A DNA stretch of 64,000 bases from JBICHN01 sp043101845 (GCA_043101845.1 JBICHN010000011.1:1054001-1118000); one strand, 5' to 3'; positions 52,997 through 61,665 are shown, numbered from the stretch's first letter. A program made the numbers and translations. Notes: generated by a model not told the origin, from the letters alone.

Positions 52997-53452
52997 ATGA
53001 AGTCAGACGCCCGCTCCGCGCTCAGTCTCCAGGTTCCGATCATTGTCCGGCTCGGCGAGCGCATCGTCACGGTCGACGATGTCATCGCGTGGCGCCCGGG
53101 CACGATCATCGAGATCAATCGGAACTCGGACGACGACATCGACCTCCTTGTGAACAATGTCCCCATCGCCCAGGGCGTCGCCGTCAAGGTGGGCGAGAAC
53201 TTCGGGCTTCAGGTCACGAGCGTCGGCGATCTGCGGCACAAGATCGAGGCGATGGGCGGCGACGACATCGCGACCCCCTCCGACGCCCGACCAGTCGGCG
53301 CCGCTCCGGCGACGACGACGCGGCCGGAGCCTGAGGATTCGGACTCCTTCTCCGCCGGTGACGAGGCGTCAAACGAGCCGGACGAGAGCGAGCTCGTCGC
53401 CAACGCCGCCGATGACTCCGCCGACGACGCGCCGGCGTCCTCCGCCGCGTGA
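52997..53452 (+). CDS. FliN/SpoA-domain protein with acidic tail
   Basis: The protein has 151 residues from ATG 52997, with GGAGG 5 nt upstream. Residues 8-75 match the C-terminal SpoA domain of flagellar switch proteins FliN/FliM and of type III secretion YscQ (LQVPIIVRLGERIVTVDDVIAWRPGTIIEI, then VNNVPIAQGVAVKVGENFGLQVTSV). Residues 90-151 are a Pro/Glu/Asp/Ala-rich tail. It could be a flagellar C-ring component, but no other flagellar gene is nearby, so the name fliN is not assigned. Confidence 0.8.
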   Translation: MKSDARSALSLQVPIIVRLGERIVTVDDVIAWRPGTIIEINRNSDDDIDLLVNNVPIAQGVAVKVGENFGLQVTSVGDLRHKIEAMGGDDIATPSDARPVGAAPATTTRPEPEDSDSFSAGDEASNEPDESELVANAADDSADDAPASSAA

Positions 53453-53485
53453 AGGCGCGTTCCATCCACAACGATTACCGGTAGG

Positions 53486-54547
53486 TCAACGACCGCGCTC
53501 GGCGCTCTCGAGCGCCGATGCGGACTCGCGCTCGACGAGGTGAACGGGAATGCGCGGCGATCCGTTCGATTCGCCGTTCGCGTTCATTGAGACGCCAAGA
53601 CGACGAAGCATCTTCCGGGCCGCAGCGTAACCGAGGTCGTAGTAGTTCAGGCGAATCGTCGTGAGTGGCGGGTCGGCGACCGCCGCGGCGGGCAGGTCGT
53701 CGCATCCCACAATGGACAGCGCAGACCCCACGGCGCGGCCCTTCGCTTTCGCGGCCTGCATGGCGCCGATCGCGATCTTGTCGTTGCCGCAGAATATCGC
53801 GGTAAGCTCCGGATCGCGGGCGAGGAGCGCTTCGGTCGCGCGAACGCCGGCTTCGATCTGAAAATCAGCGCTGACGATACGACGATCGGGTAGCGACACG
53901 CCGTGCTCGTTCATTCGGTCGACGAACGCCGTGGACATTTCTTCCGCCGTGAGCACCTGCGATGAAGGGCCGGCGATGTGCGCGACCTCGCGGTGGCCGA
54001 GCCCGACGAGATAATCCGCGGCAAGTCGTCCGGCTGCGGGATAGTCGCAGAGGATCGTGTCGAGATCCCAGTGCGCGAACCGGTTGTTCACCAGAAGCAG
54101 GGGACGGTCGGAGCCGGAGAACTCTTCGAGCCATCGCTCCTTCTCGGTCGAGCCGAGGAAGAGCATTCCGTCGACCGAACAGTCCTCCAGGATGGAGAGA
54201 TACCGCTTCTGACGGATGAAACTCCTCCGGGCGACCTCGAGCATGATGCGGTAGTCGTACTCCGCAGCGCAGTCGTAGATTCCCGAGATGATCTCCCCGA
54301 AGTAGGCGTCCGCGAACGCCATATGGAGTTCCGGAAGGATGATGGCCAATGTACGGCTTGAACGGGACGGAAGGCCCTGCGCGAGTCGCGAGGGGCGGTA
54401 CTTGAGTCGCTCGATCGCCTGGAGCACGCGCTGGCGCGTGGGGGCTGAGATGCGGTGATCGGCCCGGTTGATGACGAGGGACACCGTCGTGGGGCTCACG
54501 CCGGACTCACGGGCGACATCACGGATACTCGGTCGGTTCTTGCGCAT
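53486..54547 (-). CDS. LacI-family transcriptional regulator
   Basis: The protein has 353 residues from ATG 54547. The N-terminal HTH (SIRDVARESGVSPTTVSLVINRADHRISAPTRQRV) and hinge helix (PSRLAQGLPS) are followed by a periplasmic-binding-protein core with NNRFAHWD, GHREVAHIAGP and CGNDKIAIGAM. Two copies of a palindrome that fits a LacI-type operator lie in the divergent intergenic region, one of them just before the neighbouring prepilin-like gene. The ligand is probably a sugar, but this is not shown by the sequence. Confidence 0.92.
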   Translation of the reverse strand: MRKNRPSIRDVARESGVSPTTVSLVINRADHRISAPTRQRVLQAIERLKYRPSRLAQGLPSRSSRTLAIILPELHMAFADAYFGEIISGIYDCAAEYDYRIMLEVARRSFIRQKRYLSILEDCSVDGMLFLGSTEKERWLEEFSGSDRPLLLVNNRFAHWDLDTILCDYPAAGRLAADYLVGLGHREVAHIAGPSSQVLTAEEMSTAFVDRMNEHGVSLPDRRIVSADFQIEAGVRATEALLARDPELTAIFCGNDKIAIGAMQAAKAKGRAVGSALSIVGCDDLPAAAVADPPLTTIRLNYYDLGYAAARKMLRRLGVSMNANGESNGSPRIPVHLVERESASALESAERGR

Positions 54548-54628
54548 CGTGGAGAAACGGCGTCCTTTCAGCGACTTGCGGCCGATCGACTCGGGTGGAT
54601 CCGCCCGGTCCGGAGTGTACACATCGTC

Positions 54629-54644
54629 GGTAAACCAGTTTACC
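54629..54644. promoter_or_regulatory. LacI-type operator 1
   Basis: GGTAAACCAGTTTACC is a perfect palindrome about 82 bp upstream of the LacI start codon. It has the same GGTAAACCAKTTTACC core as a second copy 153 bp away. Confidence 0.75.
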
Positions 54645-54797
54645 TCATGAATCAGAACGGTGTCAGAACCGATCCGCGAATTCGCCTCGAAAAAGCGTCG
54701 GGAAGCCGCGTTGGAACGACTTCAGCGGCGATCACGGACTTTTTTCAGTTTTCGCTTTGCGGGTCGTTTACTCTGCGTGTACCTTTATATGGCCCGA

Positions 54798-54817
54798 TTG
54801 GTAAACCATTTTACCAA
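54798..54817. promoter_or_regulatory. LacI-type operator 2, upstream of the prepilin-like gene
   Basis: TTGGTAAACCATTTTACCAA is an 8-4-8 palindrome 57 nt upstream of ATG 54875. It shares the GGTAAACCAKTTTACC core with operator 1. Its position fits repression near the start of transcription. The intergenic region 54548-54874 holds these two sites, a poly-T stretch near 54740 and no other gene. No convincing -35/-10 pair could be assigned. Confidence 0.75.
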
Positions 54818-54874
54818 CCGCGGACCCTCGCTCCCGGTCGTCTGCGAAACGCCCTGCCCTCCGGAGTCGTACCC

Positions 54875-55693
54875 ATGAGGCGTCGCCCCGATCACTTCGA
54901 TACGAACGACCGTGGCTTTACGCTCATTGAGTTGCTCGTGGTGATTTCAATCATCGCGCTGCTCATCGGTCTGCTCCTGCCCGCCCTGGGGCGGGCTCGC
55001 GATGCGGCCCGGACCTCGGCCTGCCTGTCGAATGTGCGGCAGACCGGAATCGCGTTCACCTATTACGCCGACGACAACCGCGACTGGTATCCGGTGGTGA
55101 ATCCGTTCGCCACTCGTCGGGCGCTGCGCGATGTCATCGCGGGACAGGCGTCATACGGCGGGCTCGCCGGCTTCTTCAACCTGAACAATCGTGACAATCC
55201 CGGCGCCGGGACGAATGCCCGATACGCCGACGGCAATTCGAAGCCGCTCCTTGTGCCGTACATGAACGACGCCTCGACGCTTTATTGCCCGGCGGATCGA
55301 CTCGACAACATTGACTCGCGGCGGTGGCCCGGCAAGCCCGTCACACCCGAACCCGCCGTCCGTCTGGAAGCCGATCCGAACGCTCCCGCGGACTACCCGG
55401 GTGTGAACTCGATCAACATCAGTTACCTCTACCTCGCGGGTCTACGGCAGGACGAGCCGTCTCCGATGGCGATCTTCGCGGATGAGACGAACAAACTCGA
55501 TAACGCGACCCAGGCCTTCAACTACGACGGCGAGCCGGGGTACGCGGAAGACGACAATCACAGTGATCGAGGCGGGAATGTCTTCTTCAACGACGGTCAC
55601 GGCGAGTGGACCAGGAATCAGGACATCCTGACGATTTACGATGTCATCGGGCGTCTGCATGGCAATACCGACACGATTCGCAGCATCGACTGA
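54875..55693 (+). CDS. Prepilin-like protein with N-terminal methylation motif
   Basis: The protein has 272 residues from ATG 54875 (GGAG 9 nt upstream). A short basic leader MRRRPDHFDTNDRG precedes FTLIELLVVISIIALLIGLLLPAL, with prepilin cleavage after G14, F15 as +1 and E19 at +5. The C-terminal part (RARDAARTSACLSNVRQTGIAFTYYADDNRDWYPV and DDNHSDRGGNVFFNDGHGEW) is the planctomycete-type prepilin-like extension. It is likely exported through a type II/IV pilus-like pathway and regulated by the adjacent LacI protein. Confidence 0.9.
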   Translation: MRRRPDHFDTNDRGFTLIELLVVISIIALLIGLLLPALGRARDAARTSACLSNVRQTGIAFTYYADDNRDWYPVVNPFATRRALRDVIAGQASYGGLAGFFNLNNRDNPGAGTNARYADGNSKPLLVPYMNDASTLYCPADRLDNIDSRRWPGKPVTPEPAVRLEADPNAPADYPGVNSINISYLYLAGLRQDEPSPMAIFADETNKLDNATQAFNYDGEPGYAEDDNHSDRGGNVFFNDGHGEWTRNQDILTIYDVIGRLHGNTDTIRSID

Positions 55694-55707
55694 TGTTCGG
55701 ATGACTA

Positions 55708-55734
55708 CGCCCGACGCGATCGCGTCGGGCGTTT
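55708..55734 (+). terminator. Rho-independent terminator after the prepilin-like gene
   Basis: CGCCCGACGCGATCGCGTCGGGCG (55708-55731) is self-complementary in full, giving a stem of about 10 bp with a 4-nt loop, followed by TTT. Confidence 0.7.
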
Positions 55735-55823
55735 CGATAGAAGTGTGGTCCGAAACAATTGAGAAGAAGTGAAGGACACGAAGTCGTCGATGCGGCTTCG
55801 TCAGTCCGATCAGGAGGATTGAG

Positions 55824-57044
55824 ATGAGGACTTCGCGCTTGGCGATCACCGCCCTCGCCGGCTTCGGCCTGTCCGCCGCGGCCTGGGCGCAGTCGACTCC
55901 GGTCGACGGTTCGATTACTCCGGGCGAGTACGGCCCGGCGCTCTGGCTCAACGAAGACAATCCAACGGGCTTCGGTGACAATAATGATCCGAGCAACGGC
56001 GGCGCGAACGGGTCCGAGATGGACGGCGTCTACGCGTTCATCGGGACTGACTTCTTCGGCGATCCGGTGCTCTTCATCGGCGTCACCGGCAACCTCGAAA
56101 CGAACTTCAACAAGATCGAGATCTTTCTCGATACGATCCCTGGCGTCGGGCAGAATCAGCTGCGCGGCGACAACCCGGATGTCGATTTCAACGGCCTGAA
56201 CCGAATGGGCGATGACCTCGACACGCCCGAGGTGGAAGGCCTTCGATTCGACCACGAGTTCACCGCGAACATGTGGATTGGAATCACGACGGGCAATTAC
56301 GACCCGGATCTTGATGTCGCTGAGAACTATTACAACTTCGCCGATCTCGACCTGCAGTTCGGCGCGTATCTCGGCACCAACTTGACCGGTGATCCGGACG
56401 GCCTGATCGTGGGCGACAACCCGGTCGCGGCGCGCGGGATGATTCTGAACTCGAACATCGATGGCGTCACCGACACCACCGCCGGCGCCGGCCTCGCCGG
56501 GCCGGTCGACACCGGGATCGAGTTCTCAATTCCGCTCGATTCGATCGGCAACCCCGACGATGACATCCTCATGACGGTGTTCATCAACGGTCAGGGCCAT
56601 GACTTCGTGTCAAGCCAGATGAGCGGCGGACATCCGTACGGCGCCGAGAACTTCGGTGAGCCGCGCACGCTCGATCTGCAGTGCGTCGCCGGTGACCAGT
56701 TCGTGACGGTCGAGAATCAGATCCCGCGTCAGCAGGAGTTCGTACTGCAGGTTTCGCCGCTCGTCGCCGGTGGCCGCGCGACGCTCCAGGCCGAGTCCGC
56801 GACGCCGGGCGAGACGGTTTACTTCGCGTACAGCCTGCGAGGATTCGGTTCGACGCCGGTGCCGCAACTCGGCGTGGTGCTCGACCTCGACAACCCGCAA
56901 CTCGCGGGAACAGCGCGGGCGAACGCGAACGGGAATGCGAACTTCAGCAGCAACATTCCGCCGCAGGCCTCGGGTCGCACCGTTTATCTCCAGGCCGCCG
57001 AACAGGGTCGCGTGACGAACGCCGTCGCGTGCCCGATCGAGTAA
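55824..57044 (+). CDS. Secreted protein of unknown function, shared C-terminal domain (paralogue A)
   Basis: The protein has 406 residues with AGGAGGATTGAG upstream and a signal peptide ending AAAWAQ. The centre has NLETNFNKIEIFLDT and RGDNPDVDFNGLNRMGDD, which are nearly identical in the next gene, and a G-rich beta region with FINGQGHDFVSSQM. The last 100 residues or so are the shared C-terminal domain, cysteine-free subtype (GSTPVPQLGVVLDLDNP, VYLQAAEQGRVTNAV). No catalytic residues were recognised. It forms a paralogous pair with the gene at 57236, separated by a terminator hairpin. Confidence 0.78.
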   Translation: MRTSRLAITALAGFGLSAAAWAQSTPVDGSITPGEYGPALWLNEDNPTGFGDNNDPSNGGANGSEMDGVYAFIGTDFFGDPVLFIGVTGNLETNFNKIEIFLDTIPGVGQNQLRGDNPDVDFNGLNRMGDDLDTPEVEGLRFDHEFTANMWIGITTGNYDPDLDVAENYYNFADLDLQFGAYLGTNLTGDPDGLIVGDNPVAARGMILNSNIDGVTDTTAGAGLAGPVDTGIEFSIPLDSIGNPDDDILMTVFINGQGHDFVSSQMSGGHPYGAENFGEPRTLDLQCVAGDQFVTVENQIPRQQEFVLQVSPLVAGGRATLQAESATPGETVYFAYSLRGFGSTPVPQLGVVLDLDNPQLAGTARANANGNANFSSNIPPQASGRTVYLQAAEQGRVTNAVACPIE

Positions 57045-57101
57045 TTGATCGCTTCGACGGACTGACACCCGCGTCGTCCGCCGTGTTATCGCCCCGAACC
57101 T

Positions 57102-57143
57102 GGCGATCGCTCCCCGAGATTCGAGGGAGCGATCGCCGTTTCC
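57102..57143 (+). terminator. Rho-independent terminator between paralogues A and B
   Basis: GGCGATCGCTCCC (57102-57114) and GGGAGCGATCGCC (57125-57137) form a perfect 13-bp stem with a 10-nt loop, followed by GTTTCC. Confidence 0.75.
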
Positions 57144-57235
57144 GGCAGATTCCGGTTGCAACAAGCCGGACGCCACTTTGAAATCAGACCTGGTGTTACT
57201 CGCACTCGAATTGGATTGAGAGAGAGGAAAGAAAG

Positions 57236-58423
57236 ATGCACACGAATCGTCCCGCCCTCGGTATCGCGTTGCTCGCCGGCTTCGGTCTGAGCAGCGCCGT
57301 TTTCGCTCAGCCTGTGATCGACGGCACGGCCGACGCCATCTACGACACCGAAGCCGCCGTCCAGGATACGCAGACTCAATTCGGCGACAACAGCGATCCT
57401 GATCCCGGGTTCGCGAACGGTTCCGAACTCGACGGCGTGTATTCGTTCACCCAGGATGGCGTGCTCTACATGGTGTTGAGCGGCAACCTCGAATCGAACT
57501 TCAACAAGCTCGAAATCTTCATCGACAGCGTTCCGGGCGGGCAGAATCGTCTGCGCGGTGACAACCCGGATGTCGACTTCAACGGCCTCAACCGAATGGG
57601 CGACGACGGCAATGGCAACGGCCTGACCTTCGACGCCGGATTCGAAGCCGATTACTGGATCAGCATGACGGGCGGACCGGACGGTGACGGACGGTACCAG
57701 CTCTTCGCGAACTACGCGAAACTGCGCACGGACAACGATCAGGGAATCGGCGCGTTTCTCGGATCCGGACGCGCGCAGAGCGACGGGACACTGCAGGACG
57801 GCGATAACTTCCCCGGCATTCGCATGACGATCGACAACAGCAATGTGGGCGGTGTCATCGGCGGCTGTGATCCGGACGATGGCGCCGGCGTCCCGACCGG
57901 AATCGAGATGGCGATCCCGCTGACGGCGATTGGCAATCCGTTCGGCTCAATCAAGGTCTGCGCGTTCGTCAACGGTGGTGGACACGACTTCATGTCGAAC
58001 CAGGTGCTCAAGGGCATCGGTGGCGGCTGCAACCTCGGCGAGCCGCGTAACGTGGACTTCAACACGATTGCGGGCGATCAGTTCGCCACCCTGACCGGTG
58101 GGTTCGGAACCGAGCCGTTCAGCCTGCTCACAAGCCCGCTTACGGCGGGTGGCGTCGCGCAACTCATGACGATGAACGGTACGCCGAACGCGCGGCACTA
58201 CTTCGGCTACAGCCTGACGGGCCTCGGGTCGACCCCGGTTCCGCCGCTTGGCGTTACCGCCGACCTCGACAATCCGACCCAGATCGGTTCGGCGACCGCC
58301 GATTCGACGGGCAGCGCGACCATCTCGCGCGGCGTGCCGAATTCGGCCCAGGGCGCTCGCGTGTACATGCAGGCGCTCGAGAACGGTGACAAGACGAATG
58401 TCGTCGCCCGGATTGTGAACTGA
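57236..58423 (+). CDS. Secreted protein of unknown function, shared C-terminal domain (paralogue B)
   Basis: The protein has 395 residues, with GAGGAAAGAAAG before the ATG and a signal peptide ending AVFAQ. Like paralogue A it has NLESNFNKLEIFIDSV and RGDNPDVDFNGLNRMGDD, then FDAGFEADYWI and FVNGGGHDFMSNQV, then the shared C-terminal domain (GSTPVPPLGVTADLDNP, VYMQALENGDKTNVV). One cysteine is present in the centre of each half (CDPDDGAG, GCNLG). The two genes have separate terminators, so they can be expressed independently. Confidence 0.78.
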   Translation: MHTNRPALGIALLAGFGLSSAVFAQPVIDGTADAIYDTEAAVQDTQTQFGDNSDPDPGFANGSELDGVYSFTQDGVLYMVLSGNLESNFNKLEIFIDSVPGGQNRLRGDNPDVDFNGLNRMGDDGNGNGLTFDAGFEADYWISMTGGPDGDGRYQLFANYAKLRTDNDQGIGAFLGSGRAQSDGTLQDGDNFPGIRMTIDNSNVGGVIGGCDPDDGAGVPTGIEMAIPLTAIGNPFGSIKVCAFVNGGGHDFMSNQVLKGIGGGCNLGEPRNVDFNTIAGDQFATLTGGFGTEPFSLLTSPLTAGGVAQLMTMNGTPNARHYFGYSLTGLGSTPVPPLGVTADLDNPTQIGSATADSTGSATISRGVPNSAQGARVYMQALENGDKTNVVARIVN

Positions 58424-58461
58424 TCGATCACGGACCCTGAGGGTTCGATGTAAAGAAGAGA

Positions 58462-58498
58462 CCGGGCGCGACGCGAGTCGCGCCCGGCTTTCGTTTTT
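58462..58498 (+). terminator. Rho-independent terminator after paralogue B
   Basis: CCGGGCGCGAC (58462-58472) and GTCGCGCCCGG (58477-58487) form an 11-bp stem with a GCGA loop. TTTCGTTTTT follows. Confidence 0.92.
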
Positions 58499-58619
58499 CC
58501 GGCCCTGATTCGCAGCGCCGGGGCGCGGACGCGCGGAACCGATTCCGATACCATGTGACCGCTGGCGACGCCGGCTCGGGTTCGATCGACGATTCGCCTC
58601 AGTCAGGAGAGGGCCAACC

Positions 58620-59870
58620 GTGGGTACGACGATTCGCGTGACTTTGATCACGATGACGATGCTCGGCGTCGTGATGACCACGATCGGCTGCCGAAACGGG
58701 CAGCAGCGACGATACCGGATCGCCGGCGAGGGCGTCATGGCGAAGTATGACGCGAAACGCGACCGCATCGTGCACTTCGGAGCGCCGAACAAGCCCCGTA
58801 AGAACATTCTCGATACGAACGATCTCACGAAGGACCCCGACCCGGCGGGGTCGTACCACTTCTTCGGCGGAACCTATACCTGGATCGCGCCCCAGAGTGA
58901 TTGGGTTGACGAACACGGGGAGGCCCGTGACTGGCCGCCCGATCCGGCGATGGACCGAGGACCGACTTATGTTCGTCGCCTCTCGTTCACCGGCCTCGAA
59001 GCGGAAGGTCCGGTCGATCGTCGAGGTCTTCGACAGATCAAGACGCTCGAGATCCGGCCCGGGAAGCAGATGGACTTCACCTACGAAATCGTGAATGACG
59101 GTGAGGAAACCCGGCGCGCGGCGCCCTGGGTCATTTCCGCCGCGCCGGCGCGGGCAATCATCGCCGTGCCGAAGCCACGCTTCTCGAGCATCCGGTTCAA
59201 CCACGACGAGGCGGCGGAAATGTGGGACGAGGTCGTCGAAGACGCAGGGGACTGGTTGCTCCTGCCGACCGAACGGTTTTATTGGTGGACCGGTGGGCGC
59301 AATGACTTCAAGGCATTCATCCCGTCCGAGCCGGTGATCGCCATCTGGCGCCAGAACTGGTGGCTGCTCCGCGTGGGTGAAGAGTTCGATGACGCGGGTT
59401 CACTCTGGGAGGCTGGCGAAGCGCCCGTTGAGGTGTACTTCAACTACGGTCTCGAACTCTTCGAAGCGGAGTTGCTCGGTCCGATCGCAGAACTCGGACC
59501 CGGCGAGTCGACCGTCTGGAACGAACGCTGGTTCCTGATTCACTCGAACTCGCCGGACACCGGCGTGCTCGACGAGGCGCTCGCGGAATGGCGTCGACGC
59601 CAGAATCGACACGACGAGGAGATGGATGACCTCGGCGGCGACGCCGACACCGACGCCGACGACGATCGTCCTCCGACCTTCCTCGAGTTGACGGAGGACA
59701 AGGACGACGGAGTTGAGGGGGGCATGAGCGACGAGCCGCTGCTCGAAGTCGATGAGCCGGCGGATGAACCGGACACGATCCCGGCCTTCCCGATTCTCGA
59801 GCCGGACGAGCCGGAGGACGAACCGATCACGCCGATTCAACCGGTGAAGGATCCGCCCCGCCGTCGTTGA
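58620..59870 (+). CDS. Lipoprotein with acidic tail (DUF4380-like)
   Basis: The protein has 416 residues from GTG 58620 with AGGAGAGG 6 nt upstream. The signal ends TTIGC, a lipobox-like cysteine near residue 24. Residues 40-315 include ILDTNDLTKDP, VRRLSFTGLEAEG, NDGEETRRAAPWVI and WYWWTGG-like segments, with the character of DUF4380/galactose-mutarotase-like beta-sandwich proteins, though I could not confirm this. The last 80 residues are highly acidic with many Asp/Glu and Pro (DEPLLEVDEPADEPDTIP), likely disordered. Function unknown. Confidence 0.65.
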   Translation: MGTTIRVTLITMTMLGVVMTTIGCRNGQQRRYRIAGEGVMAKYDAKRDRIVHFGAPNKPRKNILDTNDLTKDPDPAGSYHFFGGTYTWIAPQSDWVDEHGEARDWPPDPAMDRGPTYVRRLSFTGLEAEGPVDRRGLRQIKTLEIRPGKQMDFTYEIVNDGEETRRAAPWVISAAPARAIIAVPKPRFSSIRFNHDEAAEMWDEVVEDAGDWLLLPTERFYWWTGGRNDFKAFIPSEPVIAIWRQNWWLLRVGEEFDDAGSLWEAGEAPVEVYFNYGLELFEAELLGPIAELGPGESTVWNERWFLIHSNSPDTGVLDEALAEWRRRQNRHDEEMDDLGGDADTDADDDRPPTFLELTEDKDDGVEGGMSDEPLLEVDEPADEPDTIPAFPILEPDEPEDEPITPIQPVKDPPRRR

Positions 59871-59906
59871 ACTGACGCGGCCCCAGTGAATCGCCAACGC
59901 CCATCG

Positions 59907-61328
59907 TCACCGCTTCCGTCGAAGAGAAACGGTGGGCAGGCCGCTCGACTCACCGAGGCGGCGGATTTCGTCCGCATCGCTCGGGACCGTCACTTCACCG
60001 TTGCTGTTGACGATGCGAACGATGGTTCCGTCCGCGTCGATGGTCACCGTGTTCGGCGGCGAGTCCAGAGAGCGTTTCTGCGTCGCGGTCCAGCGGTCAT
60101 CCGTCCCCGATCGCTCGAAGACCTCCGTTCGATACTCGAGCTTCTGCCGTGATGGCTCGAATGCGAACATGCCGTACTTCTGATGTTGGAACGGCTTCAA
60201 CATTCGATAGAGCATGTAGACCTCGGCCTGAGTGATGTAGGCGTCGGCGCTCTTTTGAAAGACGACTTCCTGCTTCGGCTGGGGAGGGTCATCGACGATG
60301 ATCGTAATGCGTCCGCCATTCGTCGCCCCGGTCAGCGTGGACGACCCGGCGTACAGGTAGTCGCGGCGCGGATCGCCCGTGCGAAGTTCGTCAGGCGCCC
60401 GCTCGTACGCCGATGAACTGATCGTCCAGGCCTCCTGCTGACGGTCGAAGGACATCCACGCGCGTATCTCGACATCGACGATGTTCTCGTTGAACTTGTA
60501 CCGGCCGACGAGGGAGACGAGCACGCCGTCTTCGCGTTCCGACGGTGAGTAGGAGCTCGGCGACCGACCCTTTCCGACGGCGCCGCGGGGCGCGATCTCT
60601 TCGCGAATGTTGTAGTAGCCGATCGCATCTTCTCCTCCGCCCTCGAGAGGCCGATAGATGCGGAACCAACGGTCGGCCGCGAGCATCGCGCGGTACTTCG
60701 CTTCGTCGAGCGACGCCAACGCCTGGTCTGTCGCCTGCAGCGCTTCGATCCGTTGCTCGGCCATCTCGTCAGCACTTGTGAACGCGATCGTCTGAACGGA
60801 CTTCTCATTGAGCGGCAGGGCCTTCTCGGCATGATCGGCGCCGCAGAAGAAGGTATGGACGACGAAGGTCTTCGGAGCCGGCTTGAAGATCGTGTGAATG
60901 CGCGTTTCCTGCACACCACTCTTGCGACGGAGCTGCAGCGTGATCTGCTCCGCCGGTTGACCATTGATCTCAAGCGTCGCGTGCTTCCGGACGGTGGTCG
61001 TCTCTGACTCCTCGGTCGCGGTCTTGATCGCCCCGTCGGCGAGATCGCTGATCGTGATATCGTCCACCGTCGTTCGGACGACGCTGATTTCGGCGATCCA
61101 GGTCTGGTCCTCCGATACGGCGACCAATCGCCGCGTCGACTGCGGATTCTTCGTGATGCTCGTTCCGGACGGGAAGCGCATCGACAGTCCGACGCTGGGG
61201 AGCTCGACCGACTCGGGACTCAGCTCACCGCCCGGTGTCGCTTCCGGCTCAACGGGCTGTGCGACGGCGGCGATGGCCATCAGGAACGCGAGTATTCCGA
61301 TCAGCATCAGGGCGGGGGAGCGACGCAT
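59907..61328 (-). CDS. Exported protein of unknown function
   Basis: The protein has 473 residues from ATG 61328. A signal peptide (ALMLIGILAFLMAIAAVAQ) precedes a mature region with LPSVGLSMRFPSGTSITKN, a beta-rich N-terminal domain and a second half (from about residue 210) with VGRYKFNENIVDVEIRAWM and AYITQAEVYMLYRMLKPFQHQKYGMFAFEPSRQKLEYRTEVFE. No known motif was identified. The small membrane-protein gene upstream on the same strand lies 62 bp away and may be co-expressed. Confidence 0.65.
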   Translation of the reverse strand: MRRSPALMLIGILAFLMAIAAVAQPVEPEATPGGELSPESVELPSVGLSMRFPSGTSITKNPQSTRRLVAVSEDQTWIAEISVVRTTVDDITISDLADGAIKTATEESETTTVRKHATLEINGQPAEQITLQLRRKSGVQETRIHTIFKPAPKTFVVHTFFCGADHAEKALPLNEKSVQTIAFTSADEMAEQRIEALQATDQALASLDEAKYRAMLAADRWFRIYRPLEGGGEDAIGYYNIREEIAPRGAVGKGRSPSSYSPSEREDGVLVSLVGRYKFNENIVDVEIRAWMSFDRQQEAWTISSSAYERAPDELRTGDPRRDYLYAGSSTLTGATNGGRITIIVDDPPQPKQEVVFQKSADAYITQAEVYMLYRMLKPFQHQKYGMFAFEPSRQKLEYRTEVFERSGTDDRWTATQKRSLDSPPNTVTIDADGTIVRIVNSNGEVTVPSDADEIRRLGESSGLPTVSLRRKR

Positions 61329-61390
61329 GGTCGAATCTCCAGGGGCGTATCGTGTCTTCAGGTCATCGTTCGTTCGGGTGAGCCCGAGCA

Positions 61391-61594
61391 TCAGGCGAGG
61401 TCGGGATCGGGTTTCACGCCGATCGCAAGCGGCGCCGCGGTCCCTCCGTCCAGAAGGCTGATCGGTCGATCGGGGGTCCGTCGTCGAACGATCGTCCAGG
61501 CGACGAGCGTCGCTCCGAAAAGAGCGACCGCCATGAGGACGGTGATCGCCCGGCGGCGAGCCTGCTCGGAGCCAAATGGTCCTGAGGAGGGCAT
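61391..61594 (-). CDS. Small single-pass membrane protein
   Basis: The protein has 67 residues from ATG 61594. One membrane helix (AITVLMAVALFGATLVAWTIV) is preceded by three basic residues and followed by RRR, which suggests the C terminus is cytoplasmic. No Shine-Dalgarno is clear. It is co-oriented with the exported-protein gene downstream. The call is tentative because of its size. Confidence 0.45.
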   Translation of the reverse strand: MPSSGPFGSEQARRRAITVLMAVALFGATLVAWTIVRRRTPDRPISLLDGGTAAPLAIGVKPDPDLA

Positions 61595-61665
61595 GGTCGA
61601 CGATCGTAGCCGCGGGATCGGCTGATTCACGGACGAATATGCGGCCGGTTCGCCACGCCGCCTCG

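Noticed and set aside
14363..58423. Shared C-terminal domain as PEP-CTERM or LPXTG sorting signal
   Set aside because: There is no C-terminal membrane helix, basic cluster, PEP or LPXTG motif; the proteins end in VSNxV-type strands.
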